From: Alphaproteobacteria bacterium
Lineage (GTDB): Bacteria; Pseudomonadota; Alphaproteobacteria; ATCC43930; CGMCC-115725
Length of the DNA: 64,000 nucleotides
Direction: 5' to 3'
Assembly: GCA_028871055.1 (NCBI GenBank)
Contig: JAGWON010000006.1
Coordinates: forward strand, 97,702 to 161,701
Every line of letters begins with the position of its first letter. Position 1 is the stretch's first letter. The translations under genes were made by a program, and so were the position numbers. The notes beneath the pieces are model-generated. The model was not told the DNA's origin. It ran no database searches and saw only the letters and a program-made list of their open reading frames with translations. This document shows positions 53,690 through 61,990 of this stretch, in pieces.

Positions 53690-54837
53690 TTGGTCAGGGT
53701 GACGCTGGTCGTGCTGGTGCCGTTGCCCGAACCGGAGCCGCCCGAGCAGGAAAAGCTATATTGCATGTCGTTGCCGTAATTGTAGGTGTCCGGGTTTCCG
53801 CCCATGTCGTTCCAGTCGTATTGGTAGGTATTGCCGCCGAGCTGCGAGCAGCTCGGCGCAGCGTCGGTCATTGCCTGGGCCATGGTCTCGCCGGAGCCGC
53901 CGCCGTCGCCATAGGCGTACTCGTCCGAGCCCGAGATGCTGAAGCACTGTCCTTGCGGGGTGCTGGGGAAGGTCATGCTGCCGTGCTTCATGGTGCCCTC
54001 GACGACGACCAGCGCGCAGTCCTGGTCGGTCTCGTAGACCCCATGCGTGCCGGTGTTGGCGCCGCCGGGAGCGATGTCCCAGCTCGCTGAGGGCGGCTGC
54101 AGGCTGGAATACAGCCATTGCGTGTCGCCGGGCTGCGAGCCGTACATGTTGTTTCCGTAGTTGCAGCCGCCCAAGGCGGGCGGCCGCGCACCGGTGACGT
54201 TCTCGAAGGCGAAGCCGATCTGGGCGCTGGCTGCAACGTTGAAGGTCGCGGTGCTCGGCGGGTTGGAATCGGTATTGGACCACAGCAGATTCATCGCCGA
54301 GGCGGCCGGCACGCCGCCGTCCGGCGGCACGACGTACCAATAGACTGTGTTGGCGTCGCAGGCATAGCTGACGAAGCTGCCGGTATCGAATGTCGCGGTG
54401 ACCGTGGGATTCTTGGCGGTCGCCGATGCGGTCACGATTATTGCGCTCTCGTAGATCGAGAGGAACGTCGTCGGCACCGAGACCATGACGCTGACCGCCA
54501 TGGTATAGGCGACGCTGTTGCCGCTGCCGCTTGTCCCAGGTGTGACCGTGGTTGATTTGACGGTGACGTTCGACGGCAGGGCGCTTGTGCCCTTGGCGAC
54601 GTAGCTCTGGGCGAGGGCCGTCGCCGTGCTCTGGGCCGACGGCGCGGTGTAGGCGCTGGCGCCGGCCAGCGCAGCGGCATCGACCGCGCTCTGCAGCGCG
54701 GCGCGGATCTCGGCCGCACGGCCATAGTCGACGCCGGCACCGACGGCGAGGGCGATGGCGATCGCCAGCACCGCAAACAGCACCGCGACCGCGCCTTCGG
54801 TGTTGCAGGCAAGACGGCGGAACCATGAAGCGAACAT
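53686..54837 (-). CDS. TadG-like pilus-associated protein (copy 2)
   Basis: A 383-aa protein with an N-terminal membrane anchor (VAVLFAVLAIAIALAVGAGVDYGRAAEIR), the pattern of TadE/TadG-type Flp-pilus assembly proteins, then a large Ser/Thr/Gly-rich exported domain ending CSGGSGSGNGTSTTSVTLTN. It is a tandem paralogue of the gene at 55042. The ATG at 54837 matches that copy; a GTG at 54870 is an alternative. Its stop overlaps the RNase stop region by four bases on the other strand. The ligand or exact role is unknown. Confidence 0.82.
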   Translation of the reverse strand: MFASWFRRLACNTEGAVAVLFAVLAIAIALAVGAGVDYGRAAEIRAALQSAVDAAALAGASAYTAPSAQSTATALAQSYVAKGTSALPSNVTVKSTTVTPGTSGSGNSVAYTMAVSVMVSVPTTFLSIYESAIIVTASATAKNPTVTATFDTGSFVSYACDANTVYWYVVPPDGGVPAASAMNLLWSNTDSNPPSTATFNVAASAQIGFAFENVTGARPPALGGCNYGNNMYGSQPGDTQWLYSSLQPPSASWDIAPGGANTGTHGVYETDQDCALVVVEGTMKHGSMTFPSTPQGQCFSISGSDEYAYGDGGGSGETMAQAMTDAAPSCSQLGGNTYQYDWNDMGGNPDTYNYGNDMQYSFSCSGGSGSGNGTSTTSVTLTN

Positions 54838-55041
54838 CGGGCGTTGGTCTCGACAAGCTCCCCCGGACACGACAACGCGCGTCCGACATCGACAATCGTT
54901 AAAGCTAGTTGCCGGCCGGTTAAGGGGAGGTGAAGCGCGGCGCGAGCCGGTTCCGCCGCCGCGGCGCAGACACAGGACTTGGTTACCAACCGTTAGTCAA
55001 AACGGCTGCCCTTGTGTGCAGGCGCGGGTGCGGGCCGCGCG

Positions 55042-56235
55042 TCAGTTGGTCAGGGTAACGCTGGTCGTGCTCGTACCGTTGCCCGAGCCCGATCCGCCGG
55101 AGCAGGAAAACGCATATTGCATGTCGTTGCCGTAGTTGTAGGAATCGAAACTGCCGCCCATGTCGTTCCAGTCGTACTGGTAGCTCTTGCCGCTCATGCT
55201 CGAGCAACTCGTCGCGGCGTTGGTCATCTCCTGCGACATTGTCGGTCCCTTGCCGCAGCCGTCGCAGACGCCGTCCATATTGCCGTCGTCGTCGTAGGTG
55301 TTGATGTTCTCGTTCTTGCCGTTTGTGGTGTAGCAACTTCCTTGCGGCGCGCTCGGATAGGTCCACACGCCGCTTTTTTGGGTGCCCTTTTCGACCACCA
55401 AAGCGCAGTCCTGAGTGGTCTCGTAGGTTCCATGCGTGCCGGTATTCGTCCCGCCGGGCGCGATATTGTAGGACGCGCTGGGTGGGCTCAGGCTCGAATA
55501 GAGCCACTGCGTGTCGCCGGGCTGCGAACCGTACATGTTGTTGCCGTAGTTGCAGCCGCCGAGGTTGGCTGGCCGTGCGCCGGTGACGTTCTGGATGGCG
55601 AAGCCGATCTTGGCGCTGGCGGCGACGTTGAACGTCACCGTACTCGGCGGATTGGCATTGTTGTTGGACCACAGCAGATTCATCGCCGAAGCGTCCGGCA
55701 CGCCGCCTTTGGCCGGCACGACGTACCAATAGACCTCGTTAGTATCGCAGGCGTAGCTCACGAAACTGCCCGTATTGAAATTCGCGGTGACGACGGGATT
55801 CTTGGCCGTCGCCGAAGCCGTAACGGTGATCGCCTTCTCGTAGAACGACATGAACGTCGTCGGTACCGAGACCGTGACACTGACGTACATGGTATAGGCG
55901 ACATTGTTGCCGCCGCCGGTCGTGCCGGGCGTGACCGTCGTCGATTTGACGGTGACGTTCGACGGCACCGCGGCGGTGCCCTTGGTGACGTAATCCTGCG
56001 CCAGCGCGGTCGCGGTGCTCTGGGCGGAGGGCGCGGTATAGGCGCTGGCGCCGGCGAGCGCCGCAGCATCGACTGCGCTTTGTAGTGTGCTGCGGATCTC
56101 GACGGCACGGCCGTAATCGACACCCGCGCCGATGGCGACCGCGAGCGGAATCAGAATCAGCCCGAGCAGCAGCGCGACGTTGCCCCGGGTATCGCGGGCA
56201 AGGCGGAGGAAACGTGTCGCGATCGTTTCGAGCAT
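55042..56235 (-). CDS. TadG-like pilus-associated protein (copy 1)
   Basis: A 397-aa paralogue of the gene at 53686, with the anchor GNVALLLGLILIPLAVAIGAGVDYG, the conserved GSFVSYACDTNEVYWYVVP, GGCNYGNNMYGSQPGDTQWLYSS and an identical 20-residue C-terminus. It has an extra Asp-rich stretch YDDDGNMDGVCDGCG that could bind calcium, absent in copy 2. The two copies are about 70% similar along most of the length, so duplication is evident. Confidence 0.83.
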   Translation of the reverse strand: MLETIATRFLRLARDTRGNVALLLGLILIPLAVAIGAGVDYGRAVEIRSTLQSAVDAAALAGASAYTAPSAQSTATALAQDYVTKGTAAVPSNVTVKSTTVTPGTTGGGNNVAYTMYVSVTVSVPTTFMSFYEKAITVTASATAKNPVVTANFNTGSFVSYACDTNEVYWYVVPAKGGVPDASAMNLLWSNNNANPPSTVTFNVAASAKIGFAIQNVTGARPANLGGCNYGNNMYGSQPGDTQWLYSSLSPPSASYNIAPGGTNTGTHGTYETTQDCALVVEKGTQKSGVWTYPSAPQGSCYTTNGKNENINTYDDDGNMDGVCDGCGKGPTMSQEMTNAATSCSSMSGKSYQYDWNDMGGSFDSYNYGNDMQYAFSCSGGSGSGNGTSTTSVTLTN

Positions 56236-56285
56236 GGCCTAGTACCGACTATTGCAAATGCGTGATTCATATCGCCCGCTCCAAC

Positions 56286-56383
56286 CGTCATGGCCGTGCT
56301 TGTCACGGCCATCCACGTCTTCTTGGTTCCGTCGCAAGACGTGGATGGCCGGGTCTCGGCCTGCGGCCGGCCCGGCCATGACG
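56286..56383. repeat. Dispersed repeat, family B copy 3 (long hairpin)
   Basis: CGTCATGGCCGTGC..CACGGCCATCCACGTCTT and its complement AAGACGTGGATGGCCGGG..GGCCGGCCCGGCCATGACG enclose a short loop, so the whole unit can fold. It separates the TadG-like pair from the two TadE-like genes. Confidence 0.8.
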
Positions 56384-56421
56384 TTCAAGAGGGACGTATC
56401 ATTCATTTACGATTCCAGGTA

Positions 56422-56949
56422 CTAGCTGTGCGTGATGGTGCCGACGTTGTAGGGCCGCTGATAGGCGGTCTGGGTCAGCGTATAGCTTTTCGCAAGTACA
56501 TAGCTGAACGGCGACGTATAGGAATAGGTCGCCTGGACGATGACGACGCTGTCGTTGGTGTTGGGCACGAGGCTCGTCGCCAGCGTGGTCGCGCCGGAGA
56601 TTGTCGTGGCGGTGTTGCAGGTCGTGTCGTTCCAGTCGACGACGCGCCCCGAGCCCGTGTTGGTGACCTCGGCGACGGCGACCTTCAGCGACGTGCCGGA
56701 AAGCGGCGTCATGGCGAGCTGCCCGCCGTTGCAGAAATTCGTCATCATGGTCGACGTGATGTTCGATTGCTGCGCGATCATGTCGGCGACCGACTGCGCC
56801 GCGTTCGCGAGCCGCATGTCGGCGGCGACCACGCGTGTCACCTCGAACGCGCCCATGAACAGCGTGATCATGATCGGCAGGATCAGCGCAAATTCGACCA
56901 GCGCGGCGCCGTCCTGATGGCGAATGAGGCGATACAGGCGGCGCAGCAT
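56422..56949 (-). CDS. TadE-like pilus assembly protein
   Basis: A 175-aa protein with the TadE-like N-terminus RHQDGAALVEFALILPIMITLFMGAFEV, a single anchor followed by a short exported part with two Cys (NFCNGGQ, TTCNTAT). The start ATG at 56949 shares one base with the stop of the previous gene, so they are coupled. TadE-type pseudopilins help build Flp/Tad pili. Confidence 0.85.
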   Translation of the reverse strand: MLRRLYRLIRHQDGAALVEFALILPIMITLFMGAFEVTRVVAADMRLANAAQSVADMIAQQSNITSTMMTNFCNGGQLAMTPLSGTSLKVAVAEVTNTGSGRVVDWNDTTCNTATTISGATTLATSLVPNTNDSVVIVQATYSYTSPFSYVLAKSYTLTQTAYQRPYNVGTITHS

Positions 56950-57461
56950 CAATAGGGCTCGTTCTGGAAAGCGACGGTCGCAATCAGCAAATCGGTGTTG
57001 CCGAGGAATTGCGTCGTCCACGGGATGAGGGCCGGCCGCTTGTACGCGATCTGCGCCAGCATGTCGGAGGCGCTGCTGCCCGCGGTGTAGGTGTTCGGCA
57101 GCGTGCTGGTCTTGGCGGTCAGCGAACTGAAGCCGCTCGCCGAGGCCACGTAATATTGCAGGTTGGTCGAACACGAGGGGATGAGGACGGTGCCGACCTC
57201 GTTGCACACCGCGCTGACGAAGGTCCTGCTGCTGTTCGCCTGATCGGTGCGGATGAGGCGCGCGGCACCGCGCAGCGCGTTGTCCATCACCGACTGGGTG
57301 AACAGGACGAGGCCGAGCTCGAGCGTCATGCACACGAGGAGCAGAAAAATGGAACCGACGATGGCGAACTCGACCGCCGCGGCCGCGCGCGTCGCGTGCG
57401 CCAGCAGCCCGAGGCGGCGGATCAGCCGGGCAAATCCCCGCTTGGTGCCGTGATCGTTCAT
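56949..57461 (-). CDS. TadE-like pilus assembly protein
   Basis: A 170-aa TadE-family protein with the anchor AAAVEFAIVGSIFLLLVCMTLELGL and a Cys pair in AVCNEVGTVLIPSCS. It is first in the cluster of four. No ATPase (CpaF/TadA), secretin or prepilin peptidase is nearby, so the rest of the machinery must be elsewhere. Confidence 0.85.
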   Translation of the reverse strand: MNDHGTKRGFARLIRRLGLLAHATRAAAAVEFAIVGSIFLLLVCMTLELGLVLFTQSVMDNALRGAARLIRTDQANSSRTFVSAVCNEVGTVLIPSCSTNLQYYVASASGFSSLTAKTSTLPNTYTAGSSASDMLAQIAYKRPALIPWTTQFLGNTDLLIATVAFQNEPY

Positions 57462-57643
57462 GAAAGGATCGCCTCTGTCGCGGAGGGTTTAGATCCTATT
57501 GCGCTACGCTTAACGAGACGTGAACCGGCGCGGAATTGGCGAAAACCCCGCCGATCCCCCCGGACGCCGCCCGGCCCCCGAATAGGGCGGCGAGCCCCAC
57601 GGACCCCTTCGACATTCGGCCGCGACCGTTTTAAATTTCAACC

Positions 57644-57862
57644 ATGGACGACGCACCGCTTCAGAAGCCGGCTCGACCGTGCCCGATCTGCGGCAAACCG
57701 GCGGCCGCGAAGTACCGCCCGTTCTGCTCCGAACGCTGTGCGATGGTCGATCTCGGCCGCTGGTTCGGTGGCACGTATCGCGTGCCGACCGACGACAAAC
57801 CCGAAGACGCGGCACCCGACGCGCGCGCGGGCGATGCGGGAGACGCGGACGATGAGCGCTGA
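57644..57862 (+). CDS. yacG: DNA gyrase inhibitor YacG
   Basis: A 72-aa zinc-ribbon protein, CPICGK..CSERCAMVDLGRW, with an acidic tail. YacG inhibits gyrase by binding GyrB. In most alphaproteobacteria it follows the RNase E/G gene directly; here four TadE/G-like genes lie between. It precedes tRNA-Phe by about 120 bases. Confidence 0.93.
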   Translation: MDDAPLQKPARPCPICGKPAAAKYRPFCSERCAMVDLGRWFGGTYRVPTDDKPEDAAPDARAGDAGDADDER

Positions 57863-57981
57863 CCGTGGCGCGGCGATGCCCACCGCGGCGTCGTCGCGGT
57901 ACCCGACCGACGGTGCGGCCACGGAGCGGCGGCTGGACACCTGCGGCCATTTCTGCGATAAGCGCGCCGCTCGACAAGGAG

Positions 57982-58057
57982 CGCCCAGGTAGCTCAGTTG
58001 GTAGAGCACGTGACTGAAAATCACGGTGTCGGTGGTTCGATTCCGCCCCTGGGCACC
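57982..58057 (+). tRNA. tRNA-Phe (GAA), likely integration site
   Basis: A 76-base cloverleaf with encoded CCA. Acceptor GCCCAGG/CCTGGGC, anticodon loop CTGAAAA (GAA), T arm GGTTCGATTCC. A tyrosine integrase gene begins about 210 bases downstream, so its 3' end is the probable attachment site. I saw no second copy of the 3' end in the window. Confidence 0.97.
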
Positions 58058-58202
58058 ATCCCCTTTCTCCCTAGACGCTCTTCCGCCGACGTTCGTACGC
58101 GCTGTCCGCCGTAAGTAACTGAAAAAACGTTTATTTTCTCCATTTCGGCGCAGTCTGGCGCTGATCGGCGTACCTCGTCGCACGTGGTCCACCGAAGAAC
58201 AT

Positions 58203-58242
58203 TGTTGGTATTTTTGTTGGTATCTTGGACCCCTGTTGGTAT
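58203..58242. repeat. Three direct repeats TGTTGGTAT before the integrase
   Basis: Exact nonamers at 58203, 58215 and 58234, spacing 12 and 19 bases, 25 bases before the integrase ATG. They may be arm-type binding sites for the integrase or its regulator. Between the tRNA and this array nothing coding is seen. Confidence 0.7.
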
Positions 58243-58266
58243 CGTGTTGCCGAAAAGCGGGATCGC

Positions 58267-59538
58267 ATGGCGCTCTCGGACGTGAAGTGCCGGACTATCC
58301 GGCCTGGCTCCAAGCTCCAGAAATTTTCCGACGGCGGTGGTCTCCAACTGTGGGTGCAGCCGTCTGGCGGACGGTTGTGGCGGCTCGCTTACCGCTTTGG
58401 CGGCAGGCAGAAGCTTTTGGCGCTGGGCGTCTATCCGGCAGTTTCCCTGGCTGACGCGCGGGAGGCACGAGCCGAGGCCAAGCGGTTGTTGGCGGCGGGC
58501 ATCGATCCCTCGCAGGACAAGCAAGAGAGGAGACGGGAAAGCTCTGGTGGCAGCTTTCGCGCCATTGCTCAAGAATATGTGGCCCGGCTCGAGAAGGAGG
58601 GCCGCGCCGATAAGACGATCACCAAAACCAAGTGGCTCCTGGACTTCGCCTATCCGACGCTCGGCGACCGCTCGATCAGGGGTATCGACGCACCGGCCGT
58701 TCTCAAGGCGCTCCGCCAGGTCGAGGCGCGCGGGCGTTTTGAGTCCGCCCGCCGGCTTCGATCCACCATCGGCAGCGTGTTTCGCTATGCGATTACAACG
58801 GCCCGTGCTCAGTCTGACCCCACCGTCACTCTCAGGGATGCGCTCATCCGACCGAAGGTGACCTCGCGCGCTGCGATCATCGAACCCAAGCCTCTGGGTG
58901 CGCTTCTGCGGGCTATCGATTCATTCGATGGACAGCCGAGCACAAAGGCAGCATTGCAGCTGATGGCGCTCTTGTTCCCACGCCCCGGCGAATTGCGTGC
59001 AGCGGAATGGGCCGAATTCGATCTCGACAGGGCCGTATGGACGATTCCCGTAGCCCGCATGAAAATGCGCCGACCGCATCGCGTGCCGCTGTCGACGCAA
59101 GCGATCGCCATCCTTAAGCAGCTTCGCGAGATTTCAGGAGAGGGCGCGCTGCTATTTCCGAGCGTTCGAACGGCTGCGCGGCCGATTTCCGACAATACCC
59201 TTAATGCGGCTTTGCGTCGCCTCGGCTATGGCAAAGACGAGGTCACCGCGCACGGCTTTCGCGCGACGGCATCAAGCCTGCTAAACGAATGCGGGAAATG
59301 GCATCCCGACGCCATCGAGCGCCAACTGGCACATGTTGAGACCAACGATGTCCGCCGCGCCTACGCCCGCGGCGAACACTGGGAAGAGCGCGTCAAGATG
59401 ATGCAGTGGTGGGCTGACTATCTTGACGATCTCAAGGGCGCGCCAGCCACTAAGGAGCTTATCGGCGACGCTGCGGGACACCGATCAATTGGCATGGATC
59501 GACGTCCAGTGCCTTGGCGAGCCGCCCCAACACGCTGA
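58267..59538 (+). CDS. Tyrosine recombinase/integrase (DUF4102 type)
   Basis: A 423-aa phage/island integrase. The N-terminal DUF4102 arm-binding domain has KFSDGGGLQLWVQPSGG and LALGVYPAVSLADAR. The catalytic domain shows RPGELRAAEW (first Arg), HGFRATASS, QLAHVE and the Tyr in RRAYARGEHW followed by QWWADYLD. The C-terminal end runs into an antisense regulator gene. It sits right after tRNA-Phe, the typical place. The ATG at 58267 is not preceded by a strong ribosome-binding site. Confidence 0.9.
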   Translation: MALSDVKCRTIRPGSKLQKFSDGGGLQLWVQPSGGRLWRLAYRFGGRQKLLALGVYPAVSLADAREARAEAKRLLAAGIDPSQDKQERRRESSGGSFRAIAQEYVARLEKEGRADKTITKTKWLLDFAYPTLGDRSIRGIDAPAVLKALRQVEARGRFESARRLRSTIGSVFRYAITTARAQSDPTVTLRDALIRPKVTSRAAIIEPKPLGALLRAIDSFDGQPSTKAALQLMALLFPRPGELRAAEWAEFDLDRAVWTIPVARMKMRRPHRVPLSTQAIAILKQLREISGEGALLFPSVRTAARPISDNTLNAALRRLGYGKDEVTAHGFRATASSLLNECGKWHPDAIERQLAHVETNDVRRAYARGEHWEERVKMMQWWADYLDDLKGAPATKELIGDAAGHRSIGMDRRPVPWRAAPTR

Positions 59539-59680
59539 CGCTCGCCGATACCGCGCCGCGCTCGATTGAGCCGACGTAACGGGCGCTAAGTCCTGCCCGG
59601 TCGGCAAGCTCCTCTTGCGTCACTTTCCTTGCATGGCGTGCGTGACGCACATTGATCGCCAGCGCATCTTTGAGGTCCAC
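59459..59680 (-). CDS. XRE-family helix-turn-helix regulator
   Basis: A 73-aa Cro/CI-type DNA-binding protein: ARKVTQEELADRAGLSARYVGSIERGAVSASVSVLGRLAKALDV, with the HTH between residues 19 and 40. It is antisense to the last 80 bases of the integrase gene. GTG start at 59680. It may control the integrase or the lost element genes. Confidence 0.88.
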   Translation of the reverse strand: MDLKDALAINVRHARHARKVTQEELADRAGLSARYVGSIERGAVSASVSVLGRLAKALDVDPCQLIGVPQRRR

Positions 59681-59845
59681 AGCGCCATGGCAGCCGAGGG
59701 AGAACGATGTTTCCAGGAATGATCGTTCCTATTCGTAGAGTGGCGCGCTATAATTTCGCTGTGTGGGGAAAGGCGAGGAAGCTGGAACCATCGCCTGTAC
59801 GCGCGAGATCGTCATCGGTAATGACAATCGACCGGGAGCCTGAGC

Positions 59846-60025
59846 ATGGCGCGCGAAAAGCCTGTATTCCTGAATGGGAAGGAAATCGGCTCCGCCAGAT
59901 CATGGGCCGGCGTGGCGAGGATTCTCGGAATGAGCCTCGATCATCTCACGCGCGAGGTGCTTGCCGGATCGGTGCAGCGATTCGAAGGACCAGACGGTTT
60001 TCACGTCACCGCGCCGAGTGAGTAA
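59846..60025 (+). CDS. Small 59-aa protein of the integrated element
   Basis: A short frame with GGGAG about six bases before ATG at 59846. The sequence MAREKPVFLNGKEIGS..SWAGVARILGMSLDHLTREVL looks coding, with a possible helix-turn-helix-like middle. No family is recognised. It lies between the XRE gene and the IS remnant. Confidence 0.5.
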   Translation: MAREKPVFLNGKEIGSARSWAGVARILGMSLDHLTREVLAGSVQRFEGPDGFHVTAPSE

Positions 60026-60124
60026 ACTAGACCTCGGTGTTCGCCGTCAGCAACTGCGAGACAGTTTGAGGGGTTTTGCGAGCGGAGGGTTTCTGGCTCA
60101 TCGTAACCCGTGAGGGGAGCGAAG

Positions 60125-60839
60125 ATGAGACAGAAACCCGGGCCGTCTGAGACGGCCGAACAGCATGTGCATCTGGCGCCGGGGAGGGGCTGAAAGTCCC
60201 GAAGAAACAGAAGCCGCGGGCTCGTCTGTGGCTCAATGATGGGTCCTGCATCCGGCTGAGACCGGAGCACCGCAATCATGTCTGGTCTTATGACTTCGTC
60301 GAGGACAAGACCCATCATGGGCGCAAGCTTCGGCCGCTGATGCTGATCGACGAGTTCACGCGAGAATGTCTGGCGATCCGGGTCGCGCCTCAGATCAACA
60401 GCTTCGGCGTCATCGAGACCCTGGCCGATGTCATGCTGGTCCGCGGTTCCCGAACACCTCCGGTCCGACAACGGATCAGAAATGACCGCCAAAATCGTGC
60501 GTCGCTGGCTCGCAGGCGTGGGGGCCAAGACGCTCTATATCGAGCCAGGAAGCTCCTGGGAGAACGGCTACCGCGACTCCTTCCACGGCAAGCTCCGCGA
60601 CGAGCTGCTCAACGGCGAAATCCTCTACAGCCTGAACGAAGCCCAGATCGTCTCATCGAGCAATGGCGCAGGCACTACAATACCATCCGCTCGCACTCAG
60701 CGCTGCGATGGCACCAGAGGCAATCTACTGGCCCGCCTCGCCAGCCTCGTTACCGGGCTCTCGGCCGGCCAGCTTATCGGTGGTGCCAAATGCCCCCATA
60801 AACTAACATTGCAGCTGGACTGCTCAGTGGGCGCCGGTC
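60125..60839 (+). pseudogene. Broken IS3-family transposase (OrfA start fused to OrfB, two frameshifts)
   Basis: The first 15 codons (MRQKPGPSETAEQHV) match the start of IS3-type OrfA, then the reading frame jumps into OrfB: RARLWLNDGSCIRLRPEHRNHVW, IDEFTRECLAIRV. A frameshift near 60445 moves EHLRSDNGSEM and GSSWENGYRDSFHGKLRDELLNGE to another frame, and a second near 60650 restores the first frame (QWRRHYNTIRSHSAL). Most of OrfA and the N-terminal part of OrfB are deleted. A likely right end (CTGCTCAGTGGGCGCCGGTCA) finishes at 60839; the left end is not seen. Confidence 0.85.
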
Positions 60840-60900
60840 AAGCGGCGTGCAGCCCAGTAGGAAATTGACGATTCATACTCAGTTACACTGGTGGCGCAGT

Positions 60901-61977
60901 TTAATGCTGCTGCACGAACTCCCACGCTTTCTCCGCCAGCGGCCGGATCATCTTCGCCTCGGTGGGCGCGAATTCGCTGGTGGCCGTGCCGTCGCGTACA
61001 CGACCGATAATACCCTGCAGTATGGCGGCGATGCGGAAGAAATTATAGGCGAGATAGACGGACAGATGTGGGCGCGGATCGAGACCGGTGCGCGCCACAT
61101 AGCGATCGACGTAATCCGCCATGGACGGAATGCCTAGACTCACAAGATCTTGCCCGATCAGCGACGCGGTGCCGGCGATGCTCTCAGAATGCGGCATGTG
61201 CCAGACCATCAGGTGATAGGTGAAATCCGCCAGCGGATCTCCGAGGGTGGAGAGTTCCCAATCGAGCACGGCAAGGATTTCCGGCGACTGCGCGGCGACG
61301 ATCAGGTTGTCGAGCCGGTAGTCGCCGTGCACGAGGCGCGCCGGGCCGGCCGGCGGAATGTGCTGCGGCAGCCAGTTGATCAGGCGCTCCATGGCATCGA
61401 TTTTTTCCGTCTCCGAGGCGCGGTACTGTTTCGACCAGCGGTCGACCTGGCGCGCCACGTAGTATTCGCCCTTGCCGAAGTCGGAAAGGCCAATCGCCGC
61501 CGGATCGAATGAGTGCAGGCGCGCGATGATCTCGCCCATGGCGTTGTAGACGGCGCCGCGCTCGGTCGCATACGAGCCGGGCATTTGCGGCTCCCAGAAC
61601 ACGCGGCCGTGGACAAAGCTCATCAGGTAAAACGGCGTGCCGGCGATACTCTCGTCGTCGCAATAGGCAAGAGGCTCCGCCACTGGGAAGTTTTGGCCGT
61701 GCAGCGCGCGGATCACGTGGTATTCGCGGTCGACCGCATGCGCCGAAGGCAGTAGCTTGCCCGGCGGCTTGCGGCGCAGCACATATCGCCGCGCCGGTGT
61801 TTCCAGCAGATAAGTCGGGTTCGACTGCCCGCCCTTGAACTGCTTGACCGTCAGCGGGCCGGCGAAGCCTTGCACATGCTGCGCAAGATAGGCCGCAAGC
61901 TGCGCGGTATCGAGCCATAGCGCATCTGCGACCTCCTTGGTGCCGGTAAAGGCCTGCTGCCGGTCGATCATCGCCAT
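60901..61977 (-). CDS. APH-family phosphotransferase linked to acyl-CoA metabolism
   Basis: A 358-aa kinase-like protein of the ACAD10/11 type. N-lobe GPLTVKQFKGGQSNPTYLL and YVLRRKPPGKLLPSAHAVDRE; catalytic LVHGDYRLDNLIV and LDWELSTLGDPLADF are complete. Such proteins phosphorylate 4-hydroxyacyl-CoA or related compounds with an acyl-CoA dehydrogenase partner, and one lies directly upstream. The substrate is unknown. Confidence 0.88.
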   Translation of the reverse strand: MAMIDRQQAFTGTKEVADALWLDTAQLAAYLAQHVQGFAGPLTVKQFKGGQSNPTYLLETPARRYVLRRKPPGKLLPSAHAVDREYHVIRALHGQNFPVAEPLAYCDDESIAGTPFYLMSFVHGRVFWEPQMPGSYATERGAVYNAMGEIIARLHSFDPAAIGLSDFGKGEYYVARQVDRWSKQYRASETEKIDAMERLINWLPQHIPPAGPARLVHGDYRLDNLIVAAQSPEILAVLDWELSTLGDPLADFTYHLMVWHMPHSESIAGTASLIGQDLVSLGIPSMADYVDRYVARTGLDPRPHLSVYLAYNFFRIAAILQGIIGRVRDGTATSEFAPTEAKMIRPLAEKAWEFVQQH

Positions 61978-61990
61978 CGCCTCAATGCGC

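Noticed and set aside
58203..58242. CRISPR array
   Set aside because: Three nine-base repeats with unequal short spacers and no cas genes; not a CRISPR pattern.
60840..60900. Second attachment site matching the tRNA-Phe 3' end
   Set aside because: No match of the last 15-20 bases of the tRNA was found after the IS remnant or elsewhere in the window by eye.
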